Shown here: piece after piece, positions 16,930-24,895 of the stretch | How positions within the stretch are numbered: position 1 is the first letter of the stretch | Layout of the letters: each line of letters starts with the position of its first letter | Origin: Oscillospiraceae bacterium | GTDB lineage: Bacteria; Bacillota; Clostridia; Oscillospirales; Ruminococcaceae | Direction: 5' to 3' | Assembly: GCA_017427265.1 (NCBI GenBank) | Contig: JAFRTG010000013.1 | Location: 1-33,036, forward strand | Length of the DNA: 33,036 nucleotides | Position numbers and translations under genes: made by a program | The notes under the pieces: model-generated | What the model saw: only the letters and a program-made list of their open reading frames with translations | Databases searched by the model: none | What the model was told of the DNA's origin: nothing

Positions 16930-16958
16930 TTGCTTTTTTCGCTGGAATATGATATAAT
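16930..16958 (+). promoter_or_regulatory. Promoter before the ECF sigma gene
   Basis: TTGCTT (16930-16935), 17 bases, TATAAT (16953-16958). The start codon follows about 100 bases later, so the transcript has a longish leader. Confidence 0.6.
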
Positions 16959-17061
16959 CGGGGGCGAAATTATTTTTTGGAAAATGTAATCGGCAGCGCA
17001 CAGTTTCAGTCGTATATAGTGAAAGTGCTTTTGAAAATGTCCGGAGAGGAGGATAATCCGC

Positions 17062-17616
17062 TTGAATCACAAAGAACTGATCCAGCTTTATTTTAACCGC
17101 GATGAACAGGCTTCCGCGGAAACATACCGTCAGTTCGGCGGTTACTGTTATACGATCGCCAACAATATTCTCGGCAATGCACAGGATGCTGAAGAATGCG
17201 TCAACGATGTCCTGATCCGTCTTTGGGAACGGATCCCGCCGAACAGACCAGATAATTTCTATGGGTACATCACAGTACTCACGCGTCGGATCGCCTGTTC
17301 CCGCTTCACCGCTGCCCGTGCAAAGAAACGCGGAGGAGGAGAAGCGGCTGTCGCGTTTGATGAGCTGAATGAATGTGCAGGCAATGATTCTGTTGATGAG
17401 CAGATTGACAGAAAGGCGCTCGGCGAGTCGCTGAATGCATTTCTCGGCACATTGAAGCCCGATCACCGCGCAATATTTATGCAGCGCTACTGGTATTTCT
17501 GTTCCGTTGAAGAGATTGCCAAGAATCTGCACCTGACAAAATCAAAGGTAACTGTCACACTGATGCGGACCCGCACCAAACTCCGGAATTATTTGGAAGA
17601 GGAGGGATTCTTATGA
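17062..17616 (+). CDS. ECF-type RNA polymerase sigma factor
   Basis: 184 residues with only the two essential sigma-70 domains. Region 2 spans about residues 20-90, with ILGNAQDAEECVNDVLIRLWERI and the RIACSRF end. Region 4 spans about 130-178, with LKPDHRAIFMQRYWYFCSVEEIAKNL and a helix-turn-helix KSKVTVTLMRTRTKLRNYL. Translation starts at a TTG preceded by AGAGGAGG. The next gene overlaps by four bases (ATGA) and codes for a single-span membrane protein, the usual place of an anti-sigma factor. The pair is probably an outside-to-inside signalling unit; the regulon is unknown. Confidence 0.93.
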   Translation: MNHKELIQLYFNRDEQASAETYRQFGGYCYTIANNILGNAQDAEECVNDVLIRLWERIPPNRPDNFYGYITVLTRRIACSRFTAARAKKRGGGEAAVAFDELNECAGNDSVDEQIDRKALGESLNAFLGTLKPDHRAIFMQRYWYFCSVEEIAKNLHLTKSKVTVTLMRTRTKLRNYLEEEGFL

Positions 17617-20075
17617 AGACGGAAGATCTGATCGAGGCGCTGAACCTTGTCTCGCAGGATTATATCATGGAAACAAGACCTGAATCGGCTCAGCATTGTG
17701 AATCCCGCAAGCAAAAGTGCGATGCCGCAGGCGTTACGAAGCAGACCACATTCTCCCGCAGCAATGCAGCACCGGGAAAGGATCATACATTGAAAACGAA
17801 CACAATTACGCACACACACCGTATCATGAAAGGGCTTGCCGCTGTCGCTGCCTGTGCCGTATTTATCTGCGGCGGATGGATGATCCTGAAGTTGAAAGAT
17901 CAGCAACAGATCGGCATGGTGGATGCATCTGTATCGGAAAGCAATTCTGACAGTCTTACTGAAAGAATAGAAGAGATTCCGCAGGGAGAACCGAATTTTC
18001 TCGGCGGACAGGGTGAAATCCATGTGCTCGGTTCTCAAAGCTTCATGTATGATGATACCCGATTCTATTTCGACGGCGGCGTCTGCTATGCAGAACGCAC
18101 TGACAGTGAATTGACGAAATATCACTCCATGCCGGCGAAAACGACGCAGTTCCTGAGTAAACTGTTCTATGACGGCAATCGGTTTTATTATGCAAAGGAA
18201 CACAGCCTTTATCCTGTCGCAACAGACGGCACGATCTCAGAAGCACCGTTCTTTACGCTGACTGATGATATGCTGCCGTATGGATTGTCCGTTTCCTCTT
18301 TTGGCTTTGATAATAACTGTATCAGCGTTTACAAAATGACAGATGACGCCGTGCTGATTCAGATAGCTGGTAATCAGTCAACTGATTTCTGCTGCATTCA
18401 GGCAGTCTGTCACACAGACGGCACGGTGAATCTTCTGACCGGAAACAACCGTTACGGTTATATTGCGAACGCTGAGGACGGCAGCATTTTTGCCGAATCC
18501 TGGAACAGTGACGGCGAAGGTATCGTGATTACCCGCATCGGAACAGACGGTTCTGAGAAAGCATACACCCGCTTTTCCGGTGCCATGAATTATGTGCGGT
18601 ATATGGCGCAGCACGGTGACAAACTCTATATTCTGCTCAACACCGGCCCTGATGATCACCCTACGCTGGAATACAGCGTGCTTGATCTCAATGAGCCGCA
18701 TGAAGTCAGCAATCTACAGTGTTTCAGCGAATCTGATGCGCAGTGGATCAAGTATGCCTTTTCAAACGGGCAGCAGGATTTTGTCGTCAAAACGGAACAG
18801 AAAGAAAGCGGTGCAGTGCTTTACGGCACGGACACTTCCTGGGAGAATCAGCAGGAGCTTATCCGTGCTTCCGATTTCGGCAGTGAAGGCGTTTTTCTTG
18901 CCGATGCGGATGAAAACTATGTCATCCTTGCACTTTATGAGTCACAGTATGCAGTCTATGATCTCAGATCCGGAAGCACACAACTGTTCCGAGCAGACGG
19001 CACGACAGACGGAGACACGGGCGAAACAGAAACGCTTCATGTGGACGAATCGCTGTATTGCGAACTGGATCCGGGCTTTACCGGAATCAATTTCCTCGGC
19101 GGTCAGGGTTCGCTGCATATTCCGAAGAGCGGCAGCCAAATCCTCTGGTATGATGACACATATTTCTATTTTCCTGCCGGATGCTTCCCGCGTTACAATA
19201 ATATTATGACGTCGTTTCCGGCAAAAACAGGTCTGGCAGAAGACTATGAGATGGGAAGGATTATCAGCTCAGGTGACCGGCTGTTTATCATGAAAGACGG
19301 CGTTGTAAATCTGATTGACAGCAGCGGCGGCCTGACACCGTTCCTGCGGCTTGCAGATGCCGGGCTGACAGGCGATGCACATTTCATTTCTCATATCAGC
19401 CGGATTGGGGATTACATTCTTTTCCCATGCAGAGGCACATATTCCGGCATGGATTCCTGTGCGTATATCTGGACAGATTCAGACGGAAATATTCTGGAAA
19501 TCAAATCCGGTTTGCCGTCCAACACGGAATTTATCGAATGCAAATCCGATGATCCCGATGATGATTCCTCTGCCGGGTATTACATGGCTCCCGATACCGG
19601 AAATCAGATACATCGCATTGCACTGCCGGGTTCTGATGAAGCACAGACAGATTTCACGCTGCCCGGATACAGCCCCAACATGGAGCCGCAGCATCTTTTC
19701 GTGAGAGCTTACGGCGACAGGATCTTCTATTTTGATCAGGATGGAAACTACTGTGCATTCGAACCGGATACCGGTGAAAAATCCGTCATTCTGGGCGCAG
19801 ATTTGCATGCCGCCGGTTTTGAACTGAATCTTCCGGTCATAAACGACAAGCTCTATTATATGCTGACAGACCCGTTCAGTGAAGAACCGCTGCAAACGGA
19901 TATCATGCAGCTCGATCTGAATACAGGTGAAACGCAGAAGATCCTGTCCTTTGATCAGTCATATATCAGCAGTCCTCCGAACCTTTCCGTATACAGTAAT
20001 CTGCTATATATCCAGACAAGCGCTAAATTCGTTCTGTACAATCCAGAAACAGATGCACTGTTCCGGCTGACATAA
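17613..20075 (+). CDS. Putative anti-sigma membrane protein with duplicated extracellular propeller-like region
   Basis: 820 residues. The first 70 residues are cytoplasmic and start MKTEDLIEALNLVSQDYI, a style common in sigma-linked membrane proteins; they could bind the sigma factor. One membrane helix lies near residues 73-93 (GLAAVAACAVFICGGWMIL). The remaining 700 residues are outside and hold two copies of one module, starting at NFLGGQGEIHV (residue 128) and NFLGGQGSLHI (residue 493), each followed by a YDDT-x-FYF motif and a PAKT motif about 30-45 residues later. Short strands of the type GDRLFIM and NDKLYYML suggest a beta-propeller, as in DUF5050-like proteins. It overlaps the sigma gene, fixing the start. 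The ligand is unknown. Confidence 0.8.
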   Translation: MKTEDLIEALNLVSQDYIMETRPESAQHCESRKQKCDAAGVTKQTTFSRSNAAPGKDHTLKTNTITHTHRIMKGLAAVAACAVFICGGWMILKLKDQQQIGMVDASVSESNSDSLTERIEEIPQGEPNFLGGQGEIHVLGSQSFMYDDTRFYFDGGVCYAERTDSELTKYHSMPAKTTQFLSKLFYDGNRFYYAKEHSLYPVATDGTISEAPFFTLTDDMLPYGLSVSSFGFDNNCISVYKMTDDAVLIQIAGNQSTDFCCIQAVCHTDGTVNLLTGNNRYGYIANAEDGSIFAESWNSDGEGIVITRIGTDGSEKAYTRFSGAMNYVRYMAQHGDKLYILLNTGPDDHPTLEYSVLDLNEPHEVSNLQCFSESDAQWIKYAFSNGQQDFVVKTEQKESGAVLYGTDTSWENQQELIRASDFGSEGVFLADADENYVILALYESQYAVYDLRSGSTQLFRADGTTDGDTGETETLHVDESLYCELDPGFTGINFLGGQGSLHIPKSGSQILWYDDTYFYFPAGCFPRYNNIMTSFPAKTGLAEDYEMGRIISSGDRLFIMKDGVVNLIDSSGGLTPFLRLADAGLTGDAHFISHISRIGDYILFPCRGTYSGMDSCAYIWTDSDGNILEIKSGLPSNTEFIECKSDDPDDDSSAGYYMAPDTGNQIHRIALPGSDEAQTDFTLPGYSPNMEPQHLFVRAYGDRIFYFDQDGNYCAFEPDTGEKSVILGADLHAAGFELNLPVINDKLYYMLTDPFSEEPLQTDIMQLDLNTGETQKILSFDQSYISSPPNLSVYSNLLYIQTSAKFVLYNPETDALFRLT

Positions 20076-20119
20076 TCCGCCCAAAGCATTCAGGTGCATC
20101 CAGATGACAGCCCGATGAA

Positions 20120-20287
20120 TCAGCATTTGCGTTTTACGAAATTTACCAGCGATTTTACATAAGAGCAGCCACAGGATTTTTTCGATCCTGTGGCTGCTCT
20201 CAGCTTCATGTCATTTTCTGTAATGCGTTTGGTAGAGGCTTTTAATGTCAGCAGAGCATCATTGGCACTGTCCTCACCGAGTGGCAT
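20120..20287 (-). CDS. Possible small protein or gene remnant (55 residues)
   Basis: A short minus-strand frame reads MPLGEDSANDALLTLKASTK and continues RITENDMKLRAATG before entering the strong hairpin at 20162-20200, which it translates as KKSCGCS, and ends a few codons later. The first 35 residues look like genuine coding sequence, and the frame stays open ten codons further upstream. No ribosome site precedes the ATG, and a gene that reads through a terminator-like hairpin is suspicious. Most likely it is the truncated end of a lost gene. I do not recognise the family. Confidence 0.25.
   Translation of the reverse strand: MPLGEDSANDALLTLKASTKRITENDMKLRAATGSKKSCGCSYVKSLVNFVKRKC
20162..20200. 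terminator. 16-bp perfect hairpin after the anti-sigma gene
   Basis: AGAGCAGCCACAGGAT (20162-20177) pairs perfectly with 20185-20200 around a 7-base loop TTTTTCG. It lies about 90 bases after the plus-strand stop codon. There is no T-tract directly after the stem on either strand, so termination would be weak or rely on the hairpin itself. The rest of 20076-20396 shows no intact gene. Confidence 0.55.
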
Positions 20288-20396
20288 AAAGGGAATGCAT
20301 TTTACCGAAAAAATCTGTCAAGAGAACTTGCCTGCTTTCCGTGATGAAGAAAACGAATTTTTGGAATAATGCACGTATTCCATTTTTCCTCTATTC

Positions 20397-20425
20397 TTGT
20401 CCGTCCAGAAATGCTATGATATGTT
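20397..20425 (+). promoter_or_regulatory. Probable promoter before the reductase-like pseudogene
   Basis: TTGTCC (20397-20402), 17 bases, TATGTT (20420-20425). A second -10-like TATGAT overlaps at 20415-20420. The match is moderate. Confidence 0.4.
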
Positions 20426-20429
20426 CAGA

Positions 20430-20452
20430 TCACATAACACGCGGTCATGTGA
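20430..20452. promoter_or_regulatory. Operator-like inverted repeat
   Basis: TCACAT (20430-20435) and ATGTGA (20447-20452) are perfect inverted half sites separated by 11 bases, directly after the predicted -10 and before a GGAGG ribosome site (20473-20477). This is where a dimeric repressor of the TetR or similar type would bind. No regulator gene is next to it now. Confidence 0.45.
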
Positions 20453-20485
20453 ATCGAAAAATCATAAAATACGGAGGTTTTTATT

Positions 20486-20563
20486 ATGACGGATTTTTTA
20501 AGAGAATTTCGGGACGGCATCACAAAGCCGGCATGCTCCGATTGTTATTCTGGTCGGCAATAA
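20486..20563 (+). other. 25-codon frame joined to the deleted reductase gene
   Basis: A good GGAGG ribosome site is followed by an ATG that reads MTDFLREFRDGITKPACSDC and stops after 25 codons. The reductase-like homology begins in another frame inside this stretch, near 20527. This looks like the 5' end of one gene fused out of frame to the middle of another by a deletion. Confidence 0.5.
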
Positions 20564-21353
20564 TCCTGAAGCTGCTGATATGGAGCGCGAAATACTGGCG
20601 TTATCAGAATCTCCGAAAACTGTACTGTTTGGTTTTCAGGGAACAGCCGGTGTGCGCAGTACGGATCGTGTAACCTGCCTGCACGTCGGCAGCAGCGCTA
20701 TGACAATCGGCGGACTGCACCGTGCACTGAATGCAGATGAACAAAGCCTGCTGCATCGTACGTTCGGGAATTCCGGCTATAAGCTGGCGTTTGAAGATGA
20801 TATGGAAGGCTGGCTGTACTGTCACACTGCTTTTATCCTTCCGATCGTTTACCTCAGCTATCATTATGGCTGTAACCTGCGGAATGCTGACGGAAAAGAT
20901 GTCTCCGCCATGATGAAAGCCGCCGAGGAAGCCTACAGTCTGATTGATGCCTGCGGAATAAAAATCCGTCCAAAGGGGGATGCGGATTATTTCAGAAGCA
21001 AGCCGAAGCTGGCTGTTCTGAAAGCGATCATGTATATCATAAGTCAGACAAAGCTCGGAGAATTGGCTGCGACCGACCATTGCAGAAATGCAGCCACTGA
21101 AATGGAATGGTTGGATGCGGCTTTTAAAGCACTGCGGCAGGCGCATCCCGAACAGGAAATGCCGGAATGGGAAAAGCTGCGAAATGCAATGCCGTCATGG
21201 GAAGAAATCCATGATACCTATGACCACGGGACTAAAATTACAGTATATGATCCGTCAGTGAAGCGAAAAAAAGCAACCGCAGTCTTGTTGCTTGCAGGCG
21301 GATTGGCTGCGGCTGTCTGCATTTATAAGAAGCAAAAGAAGAATGATTTATAA
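20502..21353 (+). pseudogene. Ketopantoate reductase-like protein (ApbA/PanE family), N-terminus deleted
   Basis: The frame is open from 20502 and recognisable from HAPIVILVGNNPEAADMEREI, then SPKTVLFGFQGTAG, VGSSAMTIGGLHRAL and the helical C-terminal domain including KAIMYIISQTKLGELAATDH and LDAAFKALRQAHPEQEMPEW. It ends in a hydrophobic segment and a basic tail (AVLLLAGGLAAAVCIYKKQKKNDL). This layout fits COG1893 reductases from Clostridia. The N-terminal Rossmann domain with its GxGxxG NADPH motif, about 100 residues, is missing. An ATG at 20580 has no ribosome site. The remaining part cannot bind NADPH in the known way, so it is probably dead. Confidence 0.75.
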
Positions 21354-21380
21354 CATACAAGATCAATCATGAAAAATTCA

Positions 21381-21421
21381 GGCACCCCCTTACCGATATA
21401 AGGCAAGGGAGTGCCGTTTTT
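21381..21421 (+). terminator. Rho-independent terminator of the reductase-like gene
   Basis: GGCACCCCCTT (21381-21391) pairs with AAGGGAGTGCC (21405-21415) with one mismatch and is followed by GTTTTTC. It lies about 30 bases after the stop codon. Confidence 0.85.
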
Positions 21422-21451
21422 CATGTACAACTGAGATTGCGTTCTGATCGC

Positions 21452-21996
21452 TTACTCAGCGTTTTCCTTGCGCCGGATAATCCCGGAGCGCTTGACTAAG
21501 AGCAGAAGCCGAAGCCGATCATTGCCAATGCGCCCATTACCGCAAGCATACCAGCAGCCGAATTGTTTCCTGTCTGCGGAAGATTCACTTCGGCGTTCTC
21601 GGCATCTACGCCGACACCTGTCTTTGGATCGATGGTGTAGGTATCCAGCACCTTACTTTCTTTATCGGTGATCGTGATCTCGTAGGTGCCGTCTTCTTTT
21701 ACAAGCAGTGATGCGTTTGTTCCGGTCACACCGTTCTTGCTTTCATAGTCGTGCTTTGCCCAGCTGCAAAGCTCCTCATCGGAAGCAATATGGTTGGATT
21801 TATCGACCGGTATGATTTCTTCCGTACCGAAAACAGGAGCAAGCGTTCCTTGTTTCCAGGAATTCAGGTCAGAACCGTCATTGGTATAGAACAGGAAATG
21901 AGAAAGCCCCTCTTTGTTATGCTCGGTCATGTCCTCAAGGTAGGTGCTGACATCTTTCAGTATTTCGGTCATATTTGTTTTGTTGGTGTTCAGCAG
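21452..21996 (-). pseudogene. C-terminal part of an LPXTG surface protein, with a frameshift in the anchor
   Basis: The coding frame begins without a start in LLNTNKTN (about 21996), passes the ATG at 21972 and continues as an extracellular domain (TYLEDMTEHNKEGLSHFLFY, then YEITITDKESKVLDTYTID) to the sortase signal LPQTG with a following hydrophobic span GMLAVMGALAMIGFGF. There the frame stops after two further codons. In the frame reached by restoring one base, the sequence goes on as LLLVKRSGIIRRKENAE and a stop at 21452, exactly the hydrophobic end and charged tail a sortase substrate needs. So the gene has lost its N-terminus and carries a one-base frameshift in its anchor. Confidence 0.75.
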
Positions 21997-22121
21997 ATTT
22001 TTACATATAGTGACTCTTTCTCAGTTTCCAGCATCCGGACAGACTGCTGTGCTGCCTGCAATTTCTCTTTCAGCCGGTTCATGCGCCGCCGGATAGACAT
22101 GATAAAGTTCAAAGTTTCCAT
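21990..22121 (-). pseudogene. 43-codon coiled-coil fragment
   Basis: The minus strand reads METLNFIMSIRRRMNRLKEK, followed by a charged coiled-coil segment that ends ETEKESLYVKIC and a stop. Only a weak ribosome site precedes it. Just upstream, the plus strand at about 22197-22250 holds an open tail reading QLKKEKETLYDELNAKRG, whose EKE-x-LY-x-L pattern resembles this fragment's end. Both may be pieces of the same kind of small coiled-coil protein in opposite orientations. Family unknown. Confidence 0.35.
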
Positions 22122-22330
22122 GTAATGCGTTCCTGCTGATGTTTCAGGATACGTTGCATATGACATAGTCAGCGGCCTGCACCTGTAATTCGTCAGCTCA
22201 AAAAAGAAAAGGAAACGCTTTATGATGAGCTGAATGCAAAACGGGGATAGATTGTTGCAGAATTTACTAAGTAAAACGATTGAAAAACATTAAAACCATA
22301 ATGAAAATATTATGGAAATAATTTGCCGCC

Positions 22331-22359
22331 TTGACAAATGGACTACAATATGCTATAAT
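22331..22359 (+). promoter_or_regulatory. Consensus sigma-A promoter of the bacteriocin locus
   Basis: TTGACA (22331-22336), 17 bases, TATAAT (22354-22359): a perfect match, about 155 bases before the exporter ATG. No other promoter of comparable quality was seen through 30293, so it may serve the whole locus. Confidence 0.9.
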
Positions 22360-22441
22360 TATTTCTGACAATAATATTTATGCCTTTTTTTACTCATTGT
22401 AATTGAAGGAGCGAAAACAAAGTACAAAAAGTGAGTAGAAC

Positions 22442-22476
22442 CAGTTAATTATTTTATAACTGATTTTTTGTTTTTT
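22442..22476 (+). promoter_or_regulatory. Attenuator-like hairpin in the exporter leader
   Basis: CAGTTA (22442-22447) pairs with TAACTG (22457-22462) and is followed by a long T-rich tract (ATTTTTTGTTTTTTA). The stem is short and AT-rich, so termination would be partial. It lies inside the untranslated leader of the bacteriocin transcript. Confidence 0.45.
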
Positions 22477-22521
22477 ATCAATTTCACATTTTACATTTGA
22501 TTTTCAGAAAGAGAAATATTA

Positions 22522-24771
22522 ATGAGATATACTTATATAAAACAACATGACGCAACTGATTGTGCGGCTGCATGTCTTGCGATGGTATGCCTGCACTACA
22601 AAAAAGAAACTACAATAACGCAGCTTCGTGATATGATGGGAACGGATCTGAAAGGAACGAACCTGATAGGTCTGTCCCAGTGTGCAGATGCACTCGGGTT
22701 TGTCTCTCGGGCGATTCGTGTTGACCGTGAAAATTTCCTGACTGATTTTACTTTGCCGTGCATTGCAAACGTTATTACCAAAGAAGGCTTGACACATTTT
22801 GTAGTTGTCTTTAAGAAAATTCGGCAGAAAAAAAAGGATTATGTGATTATCGGAGACCCTGCAAAGGATCTGATGAAAATCACACTGGATGAATTCTACG
22901 AAACATTTACCGGAACTTTGCTTTTGCTGAAACCGGATGCACGGTTTGTTTCGGGAAAAAACGAAAAAGGCAAGATCTTCAACCGGTTTCTGAAATTGCT
23001 TCTTCCTCATAAGAAACTGTTTGCCTATTCCATTATTGCATCTGTTATTTTGACTATACTTGGCATTGTTTCCTCACTCTTCAATAAGATTTTGATGGAC
23101 GAAATTCTGCCATACAAACTGAAAAATCCGCTGCTGCTTGTCGTAATTGTATTTGGACTTCTCGCAGTTGTACAGACTGTCATCGGATTTGTCCGCCAAT
23201 GGATGATGATTTATCTCTCGCAGAAAATTGATATTCCACTACTGCTTGGCTACTTTGAACATATTTACAAGCTTCCGATGAAGTTCTTTGCATCGAGAAA
23301 AACAGGCGATATTATCACACGATTCAGCGATGCCTTCACAATCAAAGATATTTTCACGAACATAGCACTGACACTAATCATGGATGTCGCCATGGCGATC
23401 ATCACGGGCATTATTTTGTTCAATATGAATCTTCCGCTGTTCGGCATCATTCTTTGCCTGACGATTTGCAGTATTCTGCTTGTTTTTATTTTCAAGCATC
23501 CATATAAGAAGATCAATGAAGAACAGATGCAGCAATCCTCTGTGCTGAATTCTCAGATTATCGAAGGTCTCCGCGCTGTTGAAACGATCAAAGGCAATGC
23601 AAATGAGGAGACTGAACTGGAAAATATCGAAAAGGAATATATCAAGTCATTACGAATTGGAGTCAAGGAAAGCATGCTTTCCAATGTACAAGGCTCCATT
23701 TCTAACCTGATCTCGACAGCCGGCAATCTAATCATTATGTATTTTGGCATCAGGCAGGTCATTGACGGAAAGCTTACTCTAGGCTCTTTGATGGCATTCA
23801 CCACAATGGCTGGCTATTTCATGGATCCTGTCGGCAGACTGGTCGGTTTACAGCTGCAGATTCAGGAAGCGAATATTTCTATGAAGCGTCTGACCGAAAT
23901 TATGGATTCTGAAACAGAGCAGAGCGATGGCAACTACACAGAACTGGAATCCTTCGACGGTGATATCGAGATTAACAATGTCACATTTCGCTATGGCAAC
24001 AGAAAACCTGTCCTGAACAATATCTCGTTTACGATTCCAAAGGGAAAAAAGGTTGCGCTTGTCGGCGAAAGCGGCAGCGGAAAATCCACGATTGCAAAAT
24101 TGCTGCTGAAATACTACGAACCGGAAAGCGGCGAAATTCTGGTTGACGGCATGGATCTAAACGAAGTGGATAATGAATCTCTCCGCAAAACAATCTCTTA
24201 TGTGCCGCAGACGATAGAGCTGTTTTCCAAAAGTATTTATGACAACATCCGCGTATCCAAAATGAATTCAACGCTCGAAGAAGTGAAGCAGGCTGCAAAA
24301 GAAGCAGATGCACATGAATTTATTAAGAAGCTACCGATGCAGTATTACACCTATCTGCAGGAAGCCGGAAACGGATTGAGTGGCGGCGAGAAGCAACGCA
24401 TTGCGTTGGCAAGGGCGTTCCTGAAAAAAAGCAATTTCTATATTCTTGATGAATCAACGAGCAATCTGGATTTTGCGACAGAAAACATCATTTTCGATAT
24501 GATTTACAACAAATTTCGGAACAAATCTATGCTGATCATCGCGCACCGTCTTGCTACGGTCAAAAACTGTGATCAGATTCTGGTTCTGGATAAAGGTGAA
24601 ATTGTCGAACAGGGCACCCATGAAGAACTGCTCGAAAAGGGCGGCAGGTACAAGCGGCTCTGGGAGATGCAGCAAGGCAATTTTATTATCAAAGAAGAAG
24701 AACCATCACCGCAGTCTGAGCATGTTGCAGAAGTCATTGAAGATGACGACGACACTTTGGTTTATACTTAA
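22522..24771 (+). CDS. Peptidase-containing ABC exporter (C39 type) for double-glycine peptides
   Basis: 749 residues in the order peptidase, membrane domain, ATPase. The C39 cysteine protease covers residues 1-130: Gln8 and Cys14 in QHDATDCAAACL, His92 in LTHFVVV and Asp112 in IIGDPAKD, all catalytic positions present. Six membrane helices follow (about 155-450). The ATPase has Walker A GESGSGKST near 515, signature LSGGEKQR near 617 and Walker B FYILDESTSNLD near 640. The enzyme cuts leaders after Gly-Gly and exports the cores, as in LagD or ComA. The three next genes have such leaders, making them the obvious substrates. An HlyD adaptor in the same cluster completes the exporter. Confidence 0.97.
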   Translation: MRYTYIKQHDATDCAAACLAMVCLHYKKETTITQLRDMMGTDLKGTNLIGLSQCADALGFVSRAIRVDRENFLTDFTLPCIANVITKEGLTHFVVVFKKIRQKKKDYVIIGDPAKDLMKITLDEFYETFTGTLLLLKPDARFVSGKNEKGKIFNRFLKLLLPHKKLFAYSIIASVILTILGIVSSLFNKILMDEILPYKLKNPLLLVVIVFGLLAVVQTVIGFVRQWMMIYLSQKIDIPLLLGYFEHIYKLPMKFFASRKTGDIITRFSDAFTIKDIFTNIALTLIMDVAMAIITGIILFNMNLPLFGIILCLTICSILLVFIFKHPYKKINEEQMQQSSVLNSQIIEGLRAVETIKGNANEETELENIEKEYIKSLRIGVKESMLSNVQGSISNLISTAGNLIIMYFGIRQVIDGKLTLGSLMAFTTMAGYFMDPVGRLVGLQLQIQEANISMKRLTEIMDSETEQSDGNYTELESFDGDIEINNVTFRYGNRKPVLNNISFTIPKGKKVALVGESGSGKSTIAKLLLKYYEPESGEILVDGMDLNEVDNESLRKTISYVPQTIELFSKSIYDNIRVSKMNSTLEEVKQAAKEADAHEFIKKLPMQYYTYLQEAGNGLSGGEKQRIALARAFLKKSNFYILDESTSNLDFATENIIFDMIYNKFRNKSMLIIAHRLATVKNCDQILVLDKGEIVEQGTHEELLEKGGRYKRLWEMQQGNFIIKEEEPSPQSEHVAEVIEDDDDTLVYT

Positions 24772-24895
24772 CGGTGAATACGCTTTGTGCAGAAAAAGCG
24801 TTCACATATCATGATATGGTCTGCAACATATCATTTCAACACATACTCATTTTATTTTTTACATGGATACAAAAATGTATCGGAAAGGACTAAAA
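24772..24895 (+). promoter_or_regulatory. Precursor 5' element, copy 1 (two hairpins with complementary loops, plus SD hairpin)
   Basis: Hairpin 1: ACGCTTT (24780-24786) with AAAGCGT (24795-24801), loop GTGCAGAA. Hairpin 2: ATGATATG (24811-24818) with CATATCAT (24827-24834), loop GTCTGCAA. The loop cores TGCAGA and TCTGCA are exact complements. Hairpin 3: GATACA (24866-24871) with TGTATC (24876-24881), loop AAAA, directly before the ribosome site GGAAAGGA. A 12-bp palindrome ATATCATGATAT (24806-24817) overlaps hairpin 2. The element begins right after the exporter stop codon and is nearly identical to copy 3. Confidence 0.7.

Larger units (their letters stand above)
16642..17061. other. Intergenic region between the lipoprotein and sigma-factor genes
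   Basis: It holds the upstream region of the lipoprotein gene (-10 at 16710-16715), a small AATTACA/TTGTAATT inverted repeat near 16742-16759, the hairpin at 16800-16834 and the promoter of the sigma factor at 16930-16958. No gene is evident. Confidence 0.6.
22122..22521. other. Intergenic region upstream of the bacteriocin locus
   Basis: The first part holds the short coiled-coil tail on the plus strand (ending near 22250). From about 22260 the base composition turns AT-rich. It carries the promoter at 22331-22359, a leader of about 155 bases with an unused ribosome-like GAAGGAG near 22406, and the small hairpin at 22442-22462. No intact gene is seen. Confidence 0.6.

Noticed and set aside
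16858-17532. 224-codon minus-strand frame opposite the sigma factor
   Set aside because: Antisense shadow of the sigma gene, which has clear domains and a ribosome site.
24863-24895. Earlier ATG for precursor 1, adding 11 residues
   Set aside because: It overlaps the SD-proximal hairpin, has no ribosome site and is not present as ATG in the two sister copies.
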